64,000 nucleotides of DNA from Candidatus Obscuribacterales bacterium (GCA_020050835.1 JAGVKB010000049.1:1-64000); one strand, 5' to 3'; positions 26,990 to 37,695 are shown, counted from the first letter of the stretch. Made by a program: numbers and translations. Notes: a model not told the origin generated them from the letters alone.

Positions 26990-29620
26990 ATGGGAAGTAA
27001 AGGGGAGTGCTGCGGAGCAGCTTCCGGAAACGAGGGAGCCTACGAAGATCCGGTCTGTCTGATGAAGGTAGACCCGCAGAGAGCTGCCGGCAGTTGCGAC
27101 TTCAACGGAGTCAAGTATTACTTTTGCTGCAGCGGGTGTCTGCGCAAGTTTGAAAAGAATCCGGAGGGATATCTGAATCGTTCCGAGCCTGAACCACAAG
27201 TAGTGGCAGTTTCAATCTCGTCGCCGCGCCGTCAGGCACCGTTTGCCGTCCTTCAGGCTGAATCCTCCGAAGAGGAGAGCTGTTGTACAACTGCAGCTGC
27301 CGTTGCAATAGAAGGTCGGTTTATCGATCCGGTTTGCCACATGACGGTCAATCCAGAGACGGCGGCCGGAAGTTTCGACTTAAACGGTGTCGTCTACTAC
27401 TTTTGTAATCTCCGTTGTCTGGAGCGCTTTAAACTGGACTCCCGGCGCTATGTCTCGGCAGATGGCCAGATACTGCAGAGGCAGCCGGTCTCGATTGCTT
27501 CTGCGCCGGCTGCGCAAGGGACGGTTTATATCTGCCCGATGGATCCGGAAGTACGATCCGATCGGCCGATCCCCTGTCCAATCTGCGGAATGGCGCTCGA
27601 GCCGGAAGAGATGGATTTGAGCGCGGCCGAGGAATCAAACCCAGAGCTGGAAGATATGACGAGGCGCTTTTGGATAGCGCTCATCTTCACTGCTCCGCTG
27701 TTTCTGCTTTCGATGTTCGAGATGAGTCCGGCGGTGCAACAGGTGATTTCGCTTTCGTGGTCGAGCTGGATTCAACTTCTGTTAGCGACGCCGGTGGTTG
27801 TCTGGTGCGGAAAGCCGTTCTTTGAGCGCGGTTGGGCATCGCTTGTCAATCGCAGCATGAACATGTTTACGCTCATCTCGGCGGGCACCGGCGTATCCTA
27901 TCTGTATAGTGTGGCGGCGACGGTGTTTTTCACTGAACGAAACGCGCATGCAGGCATGACCGGTGTCTATTTTGAAACAGCGGCTGTAATCACGACGCTG
28001 GTGCTGCTTGGGCAAATGCTCGAGTTGAAAGCGCGTGGGCAGACCGGAAAGGCGATCAGGGCTTTGCTCGGGCTCGCTCCCAAGACGGCGCGCAAAGTGA
28101 CCGCAAGCTCTGAGACGGACATCGCTCTAGACTCGGTTCAAGTCGGCGATGTGCTGAGAGTAAGACCAGGCGAAAGAGTGCCGGTGGATGGAATCGTTTT
28201 GGAGGGCTCCAGCAACGTCGATGAATCAATGATGACTGGTGAACCGACTCCGGTCGAGAAAAGAAGCGGAGACAGAGCGATCGCTGGCACTATCTGTGGT
28301 ACCGGGACTTTTCTGATGAAAGCAGAGAAGGTCGGCAAGGAGACGATGCTGGCTCAGATCGTTCGGCTGGTAGCGGAAGCACAGCGAAGCAGAGCGCCGA
28401 TTCAACGGGTGGCTGATACCGTGTCGGCATTTTTTGTACCGACCGTGTTGCTCATCTCGCTTCTCACATTTGCAGTCTGGCTAGGATTCGGACCACCGCC
28501 GGCATTAGCCTTTGCCCTTTCTAATGCAGTGTCAGTCTTGATTATTGCTTGCCCATGCGCGCTCGGACTGGCTACTCCTATGTCAATCAAGGTTGCGGCT
28601 GGACGGGGTGCTGAATCAGGTGTGCTGATCAAAGACGCCGAGGCGCTGGAATGTTTGGAGAAGATCGACACGCTGGTGCTGGACAAGACTGGCACTCTCA
28701 CAGAAGGAAGACCGCGGCTCGTATCGACAGTCAGCCTGGCAGGGGTTGCCGAGTCGGAAGTGCTGAGCCTGGCTGCCAGTCTGGAGCGTGCTAGCGAACA
28801 CCCGCTTGCGGCCGCCACCATTGCCGGTGCGGTCGAACGCAATCTTGAGCTGGAGCCGGCCAGCGACTTTCGATCTATTACTGGCAAGGGTGTTGCGGGA
28901 ACGGTCGCAGGTAAGAATGTGACAGTAGGCAACAAGGCGTTGTTTGACGAGCTGTCGATCGAACTTTCTCAACTCACCGATGCCGCAGAAACTGCTCGCT
29001 CCGAGGGGCAAACGGTAGTTTTCGTTGCCGCCGGCGGCAAGGCCATGGGTATGTTGATAATCGCCGATCAAATCAAGGAATCAACTGGTGAAGCGATCGC
29101 CAAGCTCAAAGCCGACCATTTGCGAATCGTGATGCTTACTGGCGATAGCCGCACCACAGCGTTAGCGGTGGCGAAGCGTTTGGGAATCGAGCAGGTGGAA
29201 GCCGAGTTGCTGCCTGAGCAAAAGGCGAAAGTAATTGAAGGATTGAAACAGCAGGGTCACATTGTGGCTATGGCTGGCGACGGGATAAATGATGCGGTCG
29301 CGTTGTCCGTAGCAAACGTCGGAATAGCGATGGGAACTGGGGCCGACGTGGCAATCGCCAGCGCCGGAATTACGTTGGTCAAGGGCGATTTAAGAGGAAT
29401 CGTTCGAGCCATTAGTCTAAGCCGTTGCACAATGGGCAATATTCGGCAGAATCTCTTTCTTGCTTTCGTCTACAACTCAATCGGTATTCTGGTTGCGGCC
29501 GGAGTGCTCTATCCATTCGTTGGGCTGCTTCTGAATCCGATGATCGCCAGCGCCGCCATGACTATGAGTTCGATCTCGGTTATCGCCAACTCGCTCCGGC
29601 TGCGCGCTATGAAAATTTAG
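26990..29620 (+). CDS. copA: Cu(I)-type P1B ATPase with tandem YHS domains
   Basis: 876 residues from ATG 26990; ATG 26975 is equally possible and neither has a strong ribosome-binding site. Instead of CxxC HMA domains, the N-terminus has two YHS-type domains ([13 protein letters not shown] with YYFCCSGC, and [13 protein letters not shown] with YYFCNLRC). A heavy-metal-binding domain follows (YICPMDPEV and CPICGMAL). The ATPase core is complete: [20 protein letters not shown] in the transport helix, DKTGTLTEG (phosphorylated Asp), [17 protein letters not shown] and GDGINDA. YNSIG in helix 7 and MTMSS in helix 8 mark the Cu(I)-exporting P1B-1 class. It should pump copper out of the cytosol. 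No regulator or chaperone lies beside it. Confidence 0.92.
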   Translation: MGSKGECCGAASGNEGAYEDPVCLMKVDPQRAAGSCDFNGVKYYFCCSGCLRKFEKNPEGYLNRSEPEPQVVAVSISSPRRQAPFAVLQAESSEEESCCTTAAAVAIEGRFIDPVCHMTVNPETAAGSFDLNGVVYYFCNLRCLERFKLDSRRYVSADGQILQRQPVSIASAPAAQGTVYICPMDPEVRSDRPIPCPICGMALEPEEMDLSAAEESNPELEDMTRRFWIALIFTAPLFLLSMFEMSPAVQQVISLSWSSWIQLLLATPVVVWCGKPFFERGWASLVNRSMNMFTLISAGTGVSYLYSVAATVFFTERNAHAGMTGVYFETAAVITTLVLLGQMLELKARGQTGKAIRALLGLAPKTARKVTASSETDIALDSVQVGDVLRVRPGERVPVDGIVLEGSSNVDESMMTGEPTPVEKRSGDRAIAGTICGTGTFLMKAEKVGKETMLAQIVRLVAEAQRSRAPIQRVADTVSAFFVPTVLLISLLTFAVWLGFGPPPALAFALSNAVSVLIIACPCALGLATPMSIKVAAGRGAESGVLIKDAEALECLEKIDTLVLDKTGTLTEGRPRLVSTVSLAGVAESEVLSLAASLERASEHPLAAATIAGAVERNLELEPASDFRSITGKGVAGTVAGKNVTVGNKALFDELSIELSQLTDAAETARSEGQTVVFVAAGGKAMGMLIIADQIKESTGEAIAKLKADHLRIVMLTGDSRTTALAVAKRLGIEQVEAELLPEQKAKVIEGLKQQGHIVAMAGDGINDAVALSVANVGIAMGTGADVAIASAGITLVKGDLRGIVRAISLSRCTMGNIRQNLFLAFVYNSIGILVAAGVLYPFVGLLLNPMIASAAMTMSSISVIANSLRLRAMKI

Positions 29621-30325
29621 ATTCGCTTCTTGCTACGAGCCCTTAGTGTTCGTCTAAGTCGCTTTCTCGAGCGCTTTTGCTTCTGTGTGACAATGACAAC
29701 TTGGCCTAGCTGAGCCAGTTTTTGTTGCTTGCTTCCATAGATTTGATCTGACTAATCTAAATCGTGTGGGCTTGAATCTTGGGTCGTGAGTGGCTAAATC
29801 CACTGCGAACTCCGCAGGAATAAAAAGCCTGCGCTAACTGGCTTTCGGTTTGGCACCTTGTTTTGATCGCTCATATCGGACGGTGTAAAACACAAAAAAA
29901 CATGCTCTAATTGGGCTCTATGATGGTTTGGTAATAATTCTAATTAGTGCTTGTTTCTTAAGTCCGGAAGTGATTAGCGTTGTTTGTGTTTTTATTCAAA
30001 AAACCTCAGGAGACTGCAACTAACCAGCCAGCACACCATGAATTCAGCTTCCTCTTCTCGTGCAAGCGCGCTGAGTTGATAGCCAGCACTCGAATTGCAA
30101 TTAGTGTGGCAGGGAGCTGGGAGAGAAAGGGGCATTTCGTTCTTTTAGACAGGCGCCGGAGGAACTCCTCTCGAGAGCTCTGTCTCAGTTGGTTAACTGT
30201 TCATGAGAGTCGCACTGCGCGGCTCAATTGGTTTACGCTCCTCAGAAGTTGAAACAATCATTGACCTGTGTAGGTTGGCGACTGTTTCATTCTTCCAAAG
30301 AACTCTAACAAGTGAGAGGTGCATC
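29621..30325. other. Intergenic region
   Basis: 705 bases, AT-richer than the flanks, with no credible gene. It should hold the promoter of the DUF2339 gene; no clear boxes were identified and no terminator was seen directly after copA. Confidence 0.5.
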
Positions 30326-33300
30326 GTGGAGAAATCTACTCCCGCTGACCTGGAATCGCTGGCGCGTTCCGTCAGCTCGATGGAGCAGCGGTTGAACGCT
30401 GTCGAAGCGAGGCTGGGTATTAAGTCGCCTGCTGAAGAAAGCACCGCAAGCGGTGCGGTGCTCGGCTCTGCCGGTTCTGGCTCTCAAGCTACTAACCCGC
30501 TGAGCGAACGTCCGGCCGAAGTGAAGCCGCCCGAGCCGGTGGTGAAGCCGCCTGAGCCGGTAGTGAAGCCGTCCGAGTCGGTGGTGAAGCTGCCCGAGCC
30601 GGTGGTGAAGCAACCCGAGTCGGTGGTGAAGCCGCCTGAGCCGGTGGTGAAGCCGCCTGAGCCGGTAGTGAAGCCGTCCGAGCCGGTGGTGAAGCTGCCC
30701 GAGCCGGTGGTGAAGCAACCAGCGCCCGTGCTCAGACAACCGATCGGAGGCTCGTTCGAGTTGAAGTTCGGCACGGTCGGAGCGCTTTACGTCGGGCTCC
30801 TGCTGCTTTTGATCGGTATCGGCTCGCTGATCGCCATGAGCTGGACGGAGCTTGGTCCCATCTTCAAGATCGGCGCCGGAATGTTTACCGGGCTGGCGAT
30901 GGTCGGTGGCGGTGAATTCGTCGCGCGACGCCGCCCGGGCATGAAGTGGTGGGGAATGGGTTTGATCGGGGGTGGTTATGCCCTCGGTTACTTTGTTCTC
31001 TACGCCATGCAAAATGTTTTGAGCGTCAAGATTCTGGACAGTGTTTTGATCGACTCCAGCTTGCTGCTCGGATGGGCAGGAGTCTGTATGGCGCACTCGC
31101 TGGTGCGCAAGTCCGAGGAGATCGCGCTGTTGTCGACGCTGCTTGCCTTCGTCACCATCTCGCTCAGCCCGTTGGGATTCTTCTCGGTGGCTGCATCGGC
31201 GATTTTGTGTCTGGCGCTGGCTTTGGTGGTGGTGCGCATGAACTGGCTCAAGGTTTACGCATTGGGTGCCGCCGGCTCCTATGCAACCTATGTCATGTTC
31301 ACGCAGCCGCAAATTGATGCGGTGCAGGGTGGTACCGCCAACGGCTTCTGGCTATCGGGGGCGTTCCTCGGTTTGTACTGGCTGGTGTTCAACGCGGTGG
31401 CTTTCCTGCTCAAACCGTCCAAGGAGTGTTCGGCTAAGCGTCGCTACACTATCCTCGGCGTGATTGCGCTCAATGCCATCGGGTTCGTTGCTCCGAGCCT
31501 GTATTCGATGGGAACGTTCTATCCGGAGCTGCGCTGGGCGTTCCTGGCGTTGACAGGCGTAGCCTATTTCGGTATGACCATGCTGGCAACGGTGCGCGGG
31601 CTACGCGAGGTGTCCACGCTGGCGCTTCTGCTCGGACTGCAGCTGGTCACGGCCGCAATTCCGCTCAAACTCGACGCGCATGCTGTCTCCGTCGTCTGGT
31701 TGCTGGAGGTGGCCTTGCTGGTCGTGGCCGGAATGCGCTCCAACCTGTTGCCGTTCCGCTGGTTCGCCGGCGCCCTTGCCGTCTTCACCGCCGGTCGGCT
31801 TGCGCTTTTCGACTTGACAGGCCTGGTGAATCAGCATGATTTCCAGCTGCTTGGCCAGGCTATCGACTGGCGGTGGCTGCTCGGTGCGGTCGCCGCTGTT
31901 TGCTACGCAGTGTCCGCCTGGTGTTACAAGTCGGCCCGCTGCGCCCAGTCCCAGAGCCAGTTCGAGAAAGCGTATGCCTATCGGGTGTACCTCATCTTGA
32001 CCGCTGCGGTCGTCTGGTTCGTGCCGTTTATGTTGGCTCCGGTTGGATTGAAGGCGCTGTTCTGGGCGGTCGAAGCGATGGTGCTGGTTGCGCTGGCGGC
32101 ACGCACCAAGGATTCGCTCGCCGATGAGTTGGCCGCATTGACTTTCCTGACTTCGGCGGCGTCGCTCGTGCTCAACTACAACGTGGTTGAGCCGCTCGTC
32201 AGCTGCCTTGTAATCGGGCTGTTCTACCTGGCCAGCTTCACCTACAAATGGGCTGCCAGAGAGCTTGATGAAGGTCAACGGCGCAACCGGCATCACATTT
32301 ACGTGACCGGCTCGGTCGTCCTGACTCTGATCATGACGGCGCTCTCCACGGTAGCTTACGACAGCCGGCACGACACGTTCCTCAACGTTGCGCCGCTTGC
32401 ATTGCGTTGGGCGATTGAAGGTGGCTTGATCGTCATGCTCGGCTTCCTGCTCAAAGACAGTGCAATCAGGCGGCTGGGCACGCTCGTTTTCTTGCCGACG
32501 GCATTCGCCTTGTGGATGTCGCACGGGCAATGGGCTTGGCCCACCGTGCTGCCGATCGTCGGCATTCTGTTCGGGTTGCACGTTCGATACCGCTTCGGCT
32601 GTCCGGCCGACGACAAACAATCCGACACGTTCCTGGACTCTCTCAACATCGGCGGTGATGAAAACGAGCTGCTCAAGCGCTCGTACGCCATTCTGTTCTC
32701 GCTGCTGCTGGCCGCGAGCTTCGGTGTTCTGCTTGAGGCGAAGTGGCTGGCGCTCGTGTGGAGTTGCCAGTTTTCGGCCTCCGTTGGCGCTGGTTTCCTG
32801 CTTCGTGAGCGCTATATGCGAGTCTTGGGCACGGCTGGATTCGTTGCGGTTGGTTGTGCTCTGCTCGGCATGACTGCTCTCTGGAGCTGGTCGGCGCTTC
32901 TACCGATTGTGGCCATTCTCGTGGCGTTGAGTGCACGCTACCGTTTGGGTTGTCCGCCCGACGCAGCGGCGGCTGTCCAGCTGGATCGGTATGCTGACGA
33001 ATTGACTGTCGAGCGCGAATCCGAAGTCTTCGCCACCGCATACATGGCTGCCGCGTCGGTGGTGCTCGGTTGCGGCTTCGGCGTGCTGCTCGCTTCCAAG
33101 TGGGTAGCGCTGGCCTGGGCCTGCCAGGCGCTTTTGACTGTTGCTTGCGGCTTTGCGCTCAAGGATAAGGCGCAGCGCCTTGTGGGCACCGGTGGCATGC
33201 TCCTGTCCACGGTGGCTTCCCTGCTGACTCTGTCTAGCTGGAGCTGGGGGAGCGTCTTGCCGGTCGTCGGAATGCAGTTGGCGCTCTATCTCTGGTATGT

Positions 33301-33781
33301 GCGTGTTCAGAGCGCCAAACCGGAAGATAGCCAGGGCTGGCTAAATCAGCAGCTTCTGTCCATGCGCAGCGACCTGGTCCCGGCGGCCGAGACAGTTCGA
33401 CAGTGCTACGCGGTATCGGCTAGCTTCTTGCTGGCTGCATGCTTTGCGCAGTTGTTAGAATCGCAGATGCTGGCGTTGGCGTGGTCGGTCCAGGGCTTGG
33501 GCCTGGTTGCGCTCGGCTTTGCCGTTCGCGACCGAATGCTTCGTCGCGGCGGTATGGCGCTGCTCAGCATCTTGACGCTCAAGTTGCTGTTCATCGACTT
33601 GGCAGGTGTTGAGCGCTTCCAGCGGGTTCTCTCTTTCATCGCCGCCGGCATTGCCTGGCTGGTCGTTTCGTTCGTGAACGGCTGGCTGAGCAAGAAGCTC
33701 GACGACACCGATGGTGCGGAGAATGCTGCCGGCAAGCAGAAGGCTCAGCCGGAAGACCCGGGTAATCTCTTCGCTCCGTGA
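30326..33781 (+). CDS. DUF2339-type multi-pass membrane protein
   Basis: 1151 residues. GTG 30326 follows GAGAGG by 6 bases and is preferred over a longer in-frame start at 30203. Parts in order: an N-terminal coiled coil (LESLARSVSSMEQRLNAVEARLG), a Pro/Val/Lys repeat linker (residues 66-135), then the membrane domain beginning FELKFGTVGALYVGLLLLLIG, a typical DUF2339 opening, with about 25-30 hydrophobic segments to the end. The C-terminal half repeats a LLAASFGVLLEAKWLALVWS-like pattern several times (again near residues 915 and 1040), indicating internal duplication. A short Lys/Glu tail closes it. DUF2339 proteins are large predicted envelope proteins of unknown function. Transcribed alone, ending at a good terminator. 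Confidence 0.85.
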   Translation: MEKSTPADLESLARSVSSMEQRLNAVEARLGIKSPAEESTASGAVLGSAGSGSQATNPLSERPAEVKPPEPVVKPPEPVVKPSESVVKLPEPVVKQPESVVKPPEPVVKPPEPVVKPSEPVVKLPEPVVKQPAPVLRQPIGGSFELKFGTVGALYVGLLLLLIGIGSLIAMSWTELGPIFKIGAGMFTGLAMVGGGEFVARRRPGMKWWGMGLIGGGYALGYFVLYAMQNVLSVKILDSVLIDSSLLLGWAGVCMAHSLVRKSEEIALLSTLLAFVTISLSPLGFFSVAASAILCLALALVVVRMNWLKVYALGAAGSYATYVMFTQPQIDAVQGGTANGFWLSGAFLGLYWLVFNAVAFLLKPSKECSAKRRYTILGVIALNAIGFVAPSLYSMGTFYPELRWAFLALTGVAYFGMTMLATVRGLREVSTLALLLGLQLVTAAIPLKLDAHAVSVVWLLEVALLVVAGMRSNLLPFRWFAGALAVFTAGRLALFDLTGLVNQHDFQLLGQAIDWRWLLGAVAAVCYAVSAWCYKSARCAQSQSQFEKAYAYRVYLILTAAVVWFVPFMLAPVGLKALFWAVEAMVLVALAARTKDSLADELAALTFLTSAASLVLNYNVVEPLVSCLVIGLFYLASFTYKWAARELDEGQRRNRHHIYVTGSVVLTLIMTALSTVAYDSRHDTFLNVAPLALRWAIEGGLIVMLGFLLKDSAIRRLGTLVFLPTAFALWMSHGQWAWPTVLPIVGILFGLHVRYRFGCPADDKQSDTFLDSLNIGGDENELLKRSYAILFSLLLAASFGVLLEAKWLALVWSCQFSASVGAGFLLRERYMRVLGTAGFVAVGCALLGMTALWSWSALLPIVAILVALSARYRLGCPPDAAAAVQLDRYADELTVERESEVFATAYMAAASVVLGCGFGVLLASKWVALAWACQALLTVACGFALKDKAQRLVGTGGMLLSTVASLLTLSSWSWGSVLPVVGMQLALYLWYVRVQSAKPEDSQGWLNQQLLSMRSDLVPAAETVRQCYAVSASFLLAACFAQLLESQMLALAWSVQGLGLVALGFAVRDRMLRRGGMALLSILTLKLLFIDLAGVERFQRVLSFIAAGIAWLVVSFVNGWLSKKLDDTDGAENAAGKQKAQPEDPGNLFAP
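30521..30730 (+). repeat. Nested 21-base / 105-base tandem repeat in the DUF2339 gene
   Basis: Ten copies of a 21-base unit encode (K/R)-x-P-x-(P/S)-V-(V/L)-type heptapeptides. They are arranged as two copies of a 105-base block whose five units read KPP, KPP, KPS, KLP and KQP in the same order. The second block starts exactly 105 bases after the first (30626), showing a recent block duplication. Confidence 0.9.
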
Positions 33782-33825
33782 TCGCCGGCTGGGAAATTAG
33801 CCTGGCAACCAATTGTCTAAGTCTG

Positions 33826-33870
33826 CCCGGAGGCAAAGCGAACTTCAACTCGCCTTGTCTCCGGGTTTTT
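33826..33870 (+). terminator. Rho-independent terminator after the DUF2339 gene
   Basis: CCCGGAG...CTCCGGG with inner CAA/TTG and GCGA/TCGC pairing forms a long stem, followed at once by five T. It ends 89 bases after the stop. Confidence 0.8.
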
Positions 33871-33947
33871 CTGTTTGTAAAAAATAACTATAGAACATAG
33901 TGAAAATTCAAATTTGAAAAATTTCTTGTTGGCAGCAGAGGAGAAAC

Positions 33948-33977
33948 CGAGAGGGAGCGCAATTGCGCTCCCTCTCG
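33948..33977. terminator. 30-base perfect palindrome, probable terminator of the exonuclease gene
   Basis: CGAGAGGGAGCGCAA is followed directly by its reverse complement. On the minus strand it lies about 100 bases after the exonuclease stop and is followed by GGTTTCTCC. It could also be a protein-binding site, since the arms have no spacer. Confidence 0.55.
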
Positions 33978-34079
33978 ATCAGCCGGGCGGATGACCTGAG
34001 TCGGTCCGAAACGGCTTCCAGGTGCGTCGAATGATGCACCACGGGCGTACAAGAGTGTGCCGACAGCTCGTGAGAGATG

Positions 34080-34886
34080 CTAGCCGAGACGCTTCAAGTC
34101 CGGTGCCTGCTCAGGCTCTTCAGCTTGCGTAGACGGCTTCTGGTGGCGCATGAACACCGTCGGATCGGTGGACATGTACTTTACCAGCTCTCGTAAACGC
34201 TCCTGCAGTCTTTCTGGTGGCAAAACGATTGAGTCGGTCGGCAACTCGCGATTAGCATCGAGAGTTGCAACTACCGCTTCCAGCTCGCCCGGGCTGTAGA
34301 GCCAGAGCATGCGAAAGATGTGGTAAGTAGCGCGTGAATCTTCCAGTGCGTCGTGCTTGCGACGCCGCGGGATCTTCAGCATGTCGGCGACGGTTTGGAG
34401 AGCCGGCCGGTAGGGCAGGTTCAAGCGATCCTGGGCCCATTCCTGGACGTCCAGGTAAGCGAGCGGTTCCGGTGGTGGCATGCCTTCGCGCTGGCATTGT
34501 GCGTAGATGAACTTCAAGTCCTGGCTGGGATCCCAGAAAGCGGCGATGGCGTGCGCCATGTTGTGGCGGAGAATCTTGAGCGCCCGAAAGATTGGGATCG
34601 CATTGCGCCAGCGCTTCCAGCTGAAGTGGGCGATTCTCAAGGCCCGCCATTGGCAGCCCTCGAGCGTTCTCGGTTTCACTTTCTGTTCGAACCAGCTTGA
34701 GGATTGTAGAGAAGGAAAACGCGCAAGCACGCCGCCTTCCTGGATAATCGAGTGTAGCTCCGGATTGCCGCCGCTCATCTCCAAGTCGACGAAGGAGATG
34801 ATTCTGGCGCTTTTCAATATCCGGAGTAGCTTAGAGATGCGCACCGAATTCAGTGCGCTGAATGAGTCGATAGACTGATCGCTCAT
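34080..34886 (-). CDS. DEDDh-family 3'-5' exonuclease-like protein
   Basis: 268 residues, ATG with GGAG about 9 bases upstream. Exonuclease (RNase T/DnaQ-like) motifs: Exo I is SFVDLEMSGGNPELHSIIQEGG (Asp34 and Glu36), Exo II is near AAFWDPSQDLKFIYAQ, and Exo III is KHDALEDSRATYHIFRML (His and Asp in the HxxxxD spacing). These supply the metal ligands for hydrolysis of nucleotides from a 3' end. About 65 residues after the domain are charged and helical (RLQERLRELVKYMSTDP) and end in a Glu/Pro-rich tail. It is not adjacent to replication or RNA-processing genes, so the substrate is open. Single-gene unit. Confidence 0.78.
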   Translation of the reverse strand: MSDQSIDSFSALNSVRISKLLRILKSARIISFVDLEMSGGNPELHSIIQEGGVLARFPSLQSSSWFEQKVKPRTLEGCQWRALRIAHFSWKRWRNAIPIFRALKILRHNMAHAIAAFWDPSQDLKFIYAQCQREGMPPPEPLAYLDVQEWAQDRLNLPYRPALQTVADMLKIPRRRKHDALEDSRATYHIFRMLWLYSPGELEAVVATLDANRELPTDSIVLPPERLQERLRELVKYMSTDPTVFMRHQKPSTQAEEPEQAPDLKRLG

Positions 34887-35385
34887 GTCTGTTACTCCAG
34901 TGTTTTGGTGCAGTCGTTCTCGTTGGCAGAAGTCTGAATCAGCGGCCCAGGACTCCGCCGGCTAGACAGACCGACGGTAGAATAGAATCGGCAACATGGT
35001 TCAACGCGTTTTCTGCGCCCTGGTGAAGCGATGAAAAAGCCTTAAATCGGTGTTGCCGTAAGTTTTCTGGGAGTGTTCGAGTTCTGCCGAGCGAGAATAT
35101 TCAGTGATATAAAAAACAAACTAGCGAATAGCTCTTGAGTATTACAAGAGATCAGAGGCTTAGAAATATCTGCTTTCTCTCTGCAGCTGAGCAGTTAAGG
35201 GCTCACCGGGCTGTCATAGTGCTTGAATTTACAGGGATCAGCAGATTTGCAGGCATTAAGTTGGCGCTGCGTGGTTGTCCCACTGCGCTCGGTAAAACTG
35301 GCTACGTGAGCTAGCGGCAACTATCTCAACTTAACCGCAACTCAGCTGGCTCAATCTACTCTCGCCCGACACTAAGAGCCGATTG
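34887..35385. other. Intergenic region
   Basis: 499 bases between the exonuclease start (minus) and the glycogen debranching stop (minus). It should contain the exonuclease promoter and the end of the debranching transcript. I see no gene, repeat or clear terminator. Confidence 0.45.
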
Positions 35386-37446
35386 TTAGCTTCTAAGAAC
35401 GCGGGAAAGAGTTCGCATAACCTCTGCTACTGCCATCGAGTGTGCAAAGCAACCATGTGGCATATGTGGCGCGTTGCCGTCGAAAATCTCCGAGATGGAG
35501 CCAACACAGGACTCTTCAACCAGATCGTTCAGGAGCGGTTGCAACAAGATGCGGATCTTAGCATTGGTCTCGGGCAGCGTTCCGTGCACGTTGATCAGAG
35601 CATCGCAATACGCTCCAATCAACCAGGGCCAAACAGTACCCTGGTGATATGAGAGATCTCGATGATACTGATCGGCTCGACTGAATCCACAGCCATACCG
35701 GCTCTGGTACGAAGGATCGGTTGGAGAAAGCGAGCGCAGTCCGACCGGTGTAAGCAGCTCGGAGTCGATCAAAGTGAGAATGGATTTCTCTTGCAGCTTG
35801 GTAAACGCTCGGAAGGGCAGCGAAACGGCGAGCAGTTGGTTTACGCGCACGGTGTCGTCCGGTTTGTCGGATGATTTATAGGGCGGTTCCAGTACGTCGT
35901 AGAGGCATTGTCTCGAGTCATTCCAGAACTTTTGCATGGACTTTTCCGAGAGAGCATAGAGTGCTTTGAATTGATCGGCGTCGGACTCCAACTCTTCCGA
36001 TAGAAAGCAGACCGTGCCCAATAGATTGTGCCAGAGTGCTGCGATATCAACAGGCTTGCCGGACCGCGGCGTAATCGGAATGTCGGCGACCTGGGCGTCC
36101 ATCCAGGTTAATTCCAGGTCGGCAGTTCCGCAACGAACGAGTCCATCGTCCGGATCGACTTTGATACCATTGGTAGTGCCCTCTACGTAATGCCACACCG
36201 CTTGCTTGAGCGCCGCTAATTGAGAGCGAGTAAACTCTTTGTCCTTGGTGGCCCGGTAATAGTGATAGAGCGCCCAGGCCCACCAGAGGGTTGGGTCTAC
36301 GGCTAGATGTTCCGGTTTGTCCGACTCATCTAAAAACCGGTTGGCCATTACCCCGGCTTCGACCAAGTCGCAATAGAGTGCCAGCGTTTTCTTCGCTTCA
36401 TCAAACCGGCGCGTCGACACTGCCAGTCCCGGCAGCGAGATCATTGCTGCCCGGCCGGCATCATTGAGCCAGGGGTAACCGGCTATGACGCTTGTTCCTT
36501 CTGAATTTAAGTTGTGCCGGTTGACAAGAAATTGATCGCAGGCCAAGATCAGGAGGTTGGTTTCCTGAGAGCGTGGCAAAGCCGCTGTTTGAATCAACTT
36601 GTTCTGGCGCAGCAGATTTGCTTCGACCACCGGTTGGCAGGATGGCGAATTTACGGTGCGGTCCAGGCTGGCGCAGATGTTCAATTCTTTACCGGGTAGC
36701 AACTCGGCGGTCAACTGCCCGACCAGGAACAAATCTTCTCTATCTGGCATGTCACGCGAGGCTTCCTCCGGCCAGTGGTACTCCCACCACCATTGCGACT
36801 GCGGCTCATACACGCCGTCGTCCCACGTCAGTTGCAGTGTGTGCGCTGATTCTTCCAGCTGGATTTCGGTTCGTTTGCCGGCGATCGATTGAGGGTAAGA
36901 TTTGTCGGCTGACCCGCCTACTTCTTTGTGAAAGTCCCGAAAGCCGGTAAGAAATCTCACTATAAAGGTGGCTTCACCTGACGAGCGGTCTCTGTCCGGG
37001 AGCCAGTAATAGCCGATATAGAGCTCGTTGACATCGTGCTTAAGGACGATCTGCTTGATGAGATAGCTGCCGTTGATGTTGTAAATCCAGGTCGGAGCTG
37101 GAAAGGTCGTAAAAGATTCGATGTAGCGGTAGCCGGTGGGTGCCACCACTCCTGATGCCCAGTGATTAGTGGAAAGGTCATACTCGACGCCATCAAGTGA
37201 CAATTGCTCCTGTACGCGCGACAGGATTATGTGCCGCGCAACCGGCTCTTTGAGTGCCGAAACAAGCAGTCCGTGATATCGCCTGGTGTGCGCGTTCGAG
37301 ATAGTGCTACTGGAGTAGCCGCCCAGCCCGTTGGTGATCAGCCACTCGCGATTGTCCGGCTGGTCGCGAGTGGGATACCAGACCGGTACCTCGGAGCTGA
37401 GGTCTTTGTATCTGGATTTAAGCCAGCTTGGCAACCCGAAGGTCAT
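35386..37446 (-). CDS. Glycogen debranching enzyme (amylo-alpha-1,6-glucosidase type)
   Basis: 686 residues from ATG 37446, with GGGAG five bases upstream; a TTG at 37464 is also in frame. The N-terminal domain matches archaeal/bacterial-type GDE_N: WLITNGLGGYSSST and TRRYHGLLVSAL, then a beta-sandwich. The C-terminal (alpha/alpha)6 barrel has the family's WLNDAGRAAMISLPGL, DPTLWWAWALYHYY, DLELTWMDAQV and YHQGTVWPWLIGAYCDALI. It hydrolyses alpha-1,6 branch points in glycogen or limit dextrins in the cytosol. In the isolated WLND stretch other members have Arg/Asp-Thr patterns, so its activity is inferred from overall match. Divergent from the TPR gene at 37696. Confidence 0.9.
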   Translation of the reverse strand: MTFGLPSWLKSRYKDLSSEVPVWYPTRDQPDNREWLITNGLGGYSSSTISNAHTRRYHGLLVSALKEPVARHIILSRVQEQLSLDGVEYDLSTNHWASGVVAPTGYRYIESFTTFPAPTWIYNINGSYLIKQIVLKHDVNELYIGYYWLPDRDRSSGEATFIVRFLTGFRDFHKEVGGSADKSYPQSIAGKRTEIQLEESAHTLQLTWDDGVYEPQSQWWWEYHWPEEASRDMPDREDLFLVGQLTAELLPGKELNICASLDRTVNSPSCQPVVEANLLRQNKLIQTAALPRSQETNLLILACDQFLVNRHNLNSEGTSVIAGYPWLNDAGRAAMISLPGLAVSTRRFDEAKKTLALYCDLVEAGVMANRFLDESDKPEHLAVDPTLWWAWALYHYYRATKDKEFTRSQLAALKQAVWHYVEGTTNGIKVDPDDGLVRCGTADLELTWMDAQVADIPITPRSGKPVDIAALWHNLLGTVCFLSEELESDADQFKALYALSEKSMQKFWNDSRQCLYDVLEPPYKSSDKPDDTVRVNQLLAVSLPFRAFTKLQEKSILTLIDSELLTPVGLRSLSPTDPSYQSRYGCGFSRADQYHRDLSYHQGTVWPWLIGAYCDALINVHGTLPETNAKIRILLQPLLNDLVEESCVGSISEIFDGNAPHMPHGCFAHSMAVAEVMRTLSRVLRS

Positions 37447-37695
37447 CAGCGCTCCCGTTTCCAACAGTTGTTGTGTACCAATACTATCGTAATTTTAGAT
37501 GCAACGGTGATCCCTGGCTTCCGGTCGATCGGCTGAGTTGGAATCCGGCTTTCTGCGTTGGAGTTTGGGACTCCTTTGAGTAGTTGTCCTTGCCGATTAA
37601 TCGAGCGGTGTTTCTGCCGCAAGTTTTGCTTCGATCGACCAGCGCTGTTAAGATGCTGAGGCTTACTAAACCGGTCGGTAGTCGAGGTCGAGAAA

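Noticed and set aside
29980-30252. 90-codon frame upstream of the DUF2339 gene
   Set aside because: No ribosome-binding site, no recognisable composition; overlaps the leader of the next gene.
30521-30730. Regular repeats considered as a CRISPR array
   Set aside because: The units are contiguous without unique spacers and encode in-frame heptapeptides in a real gene.
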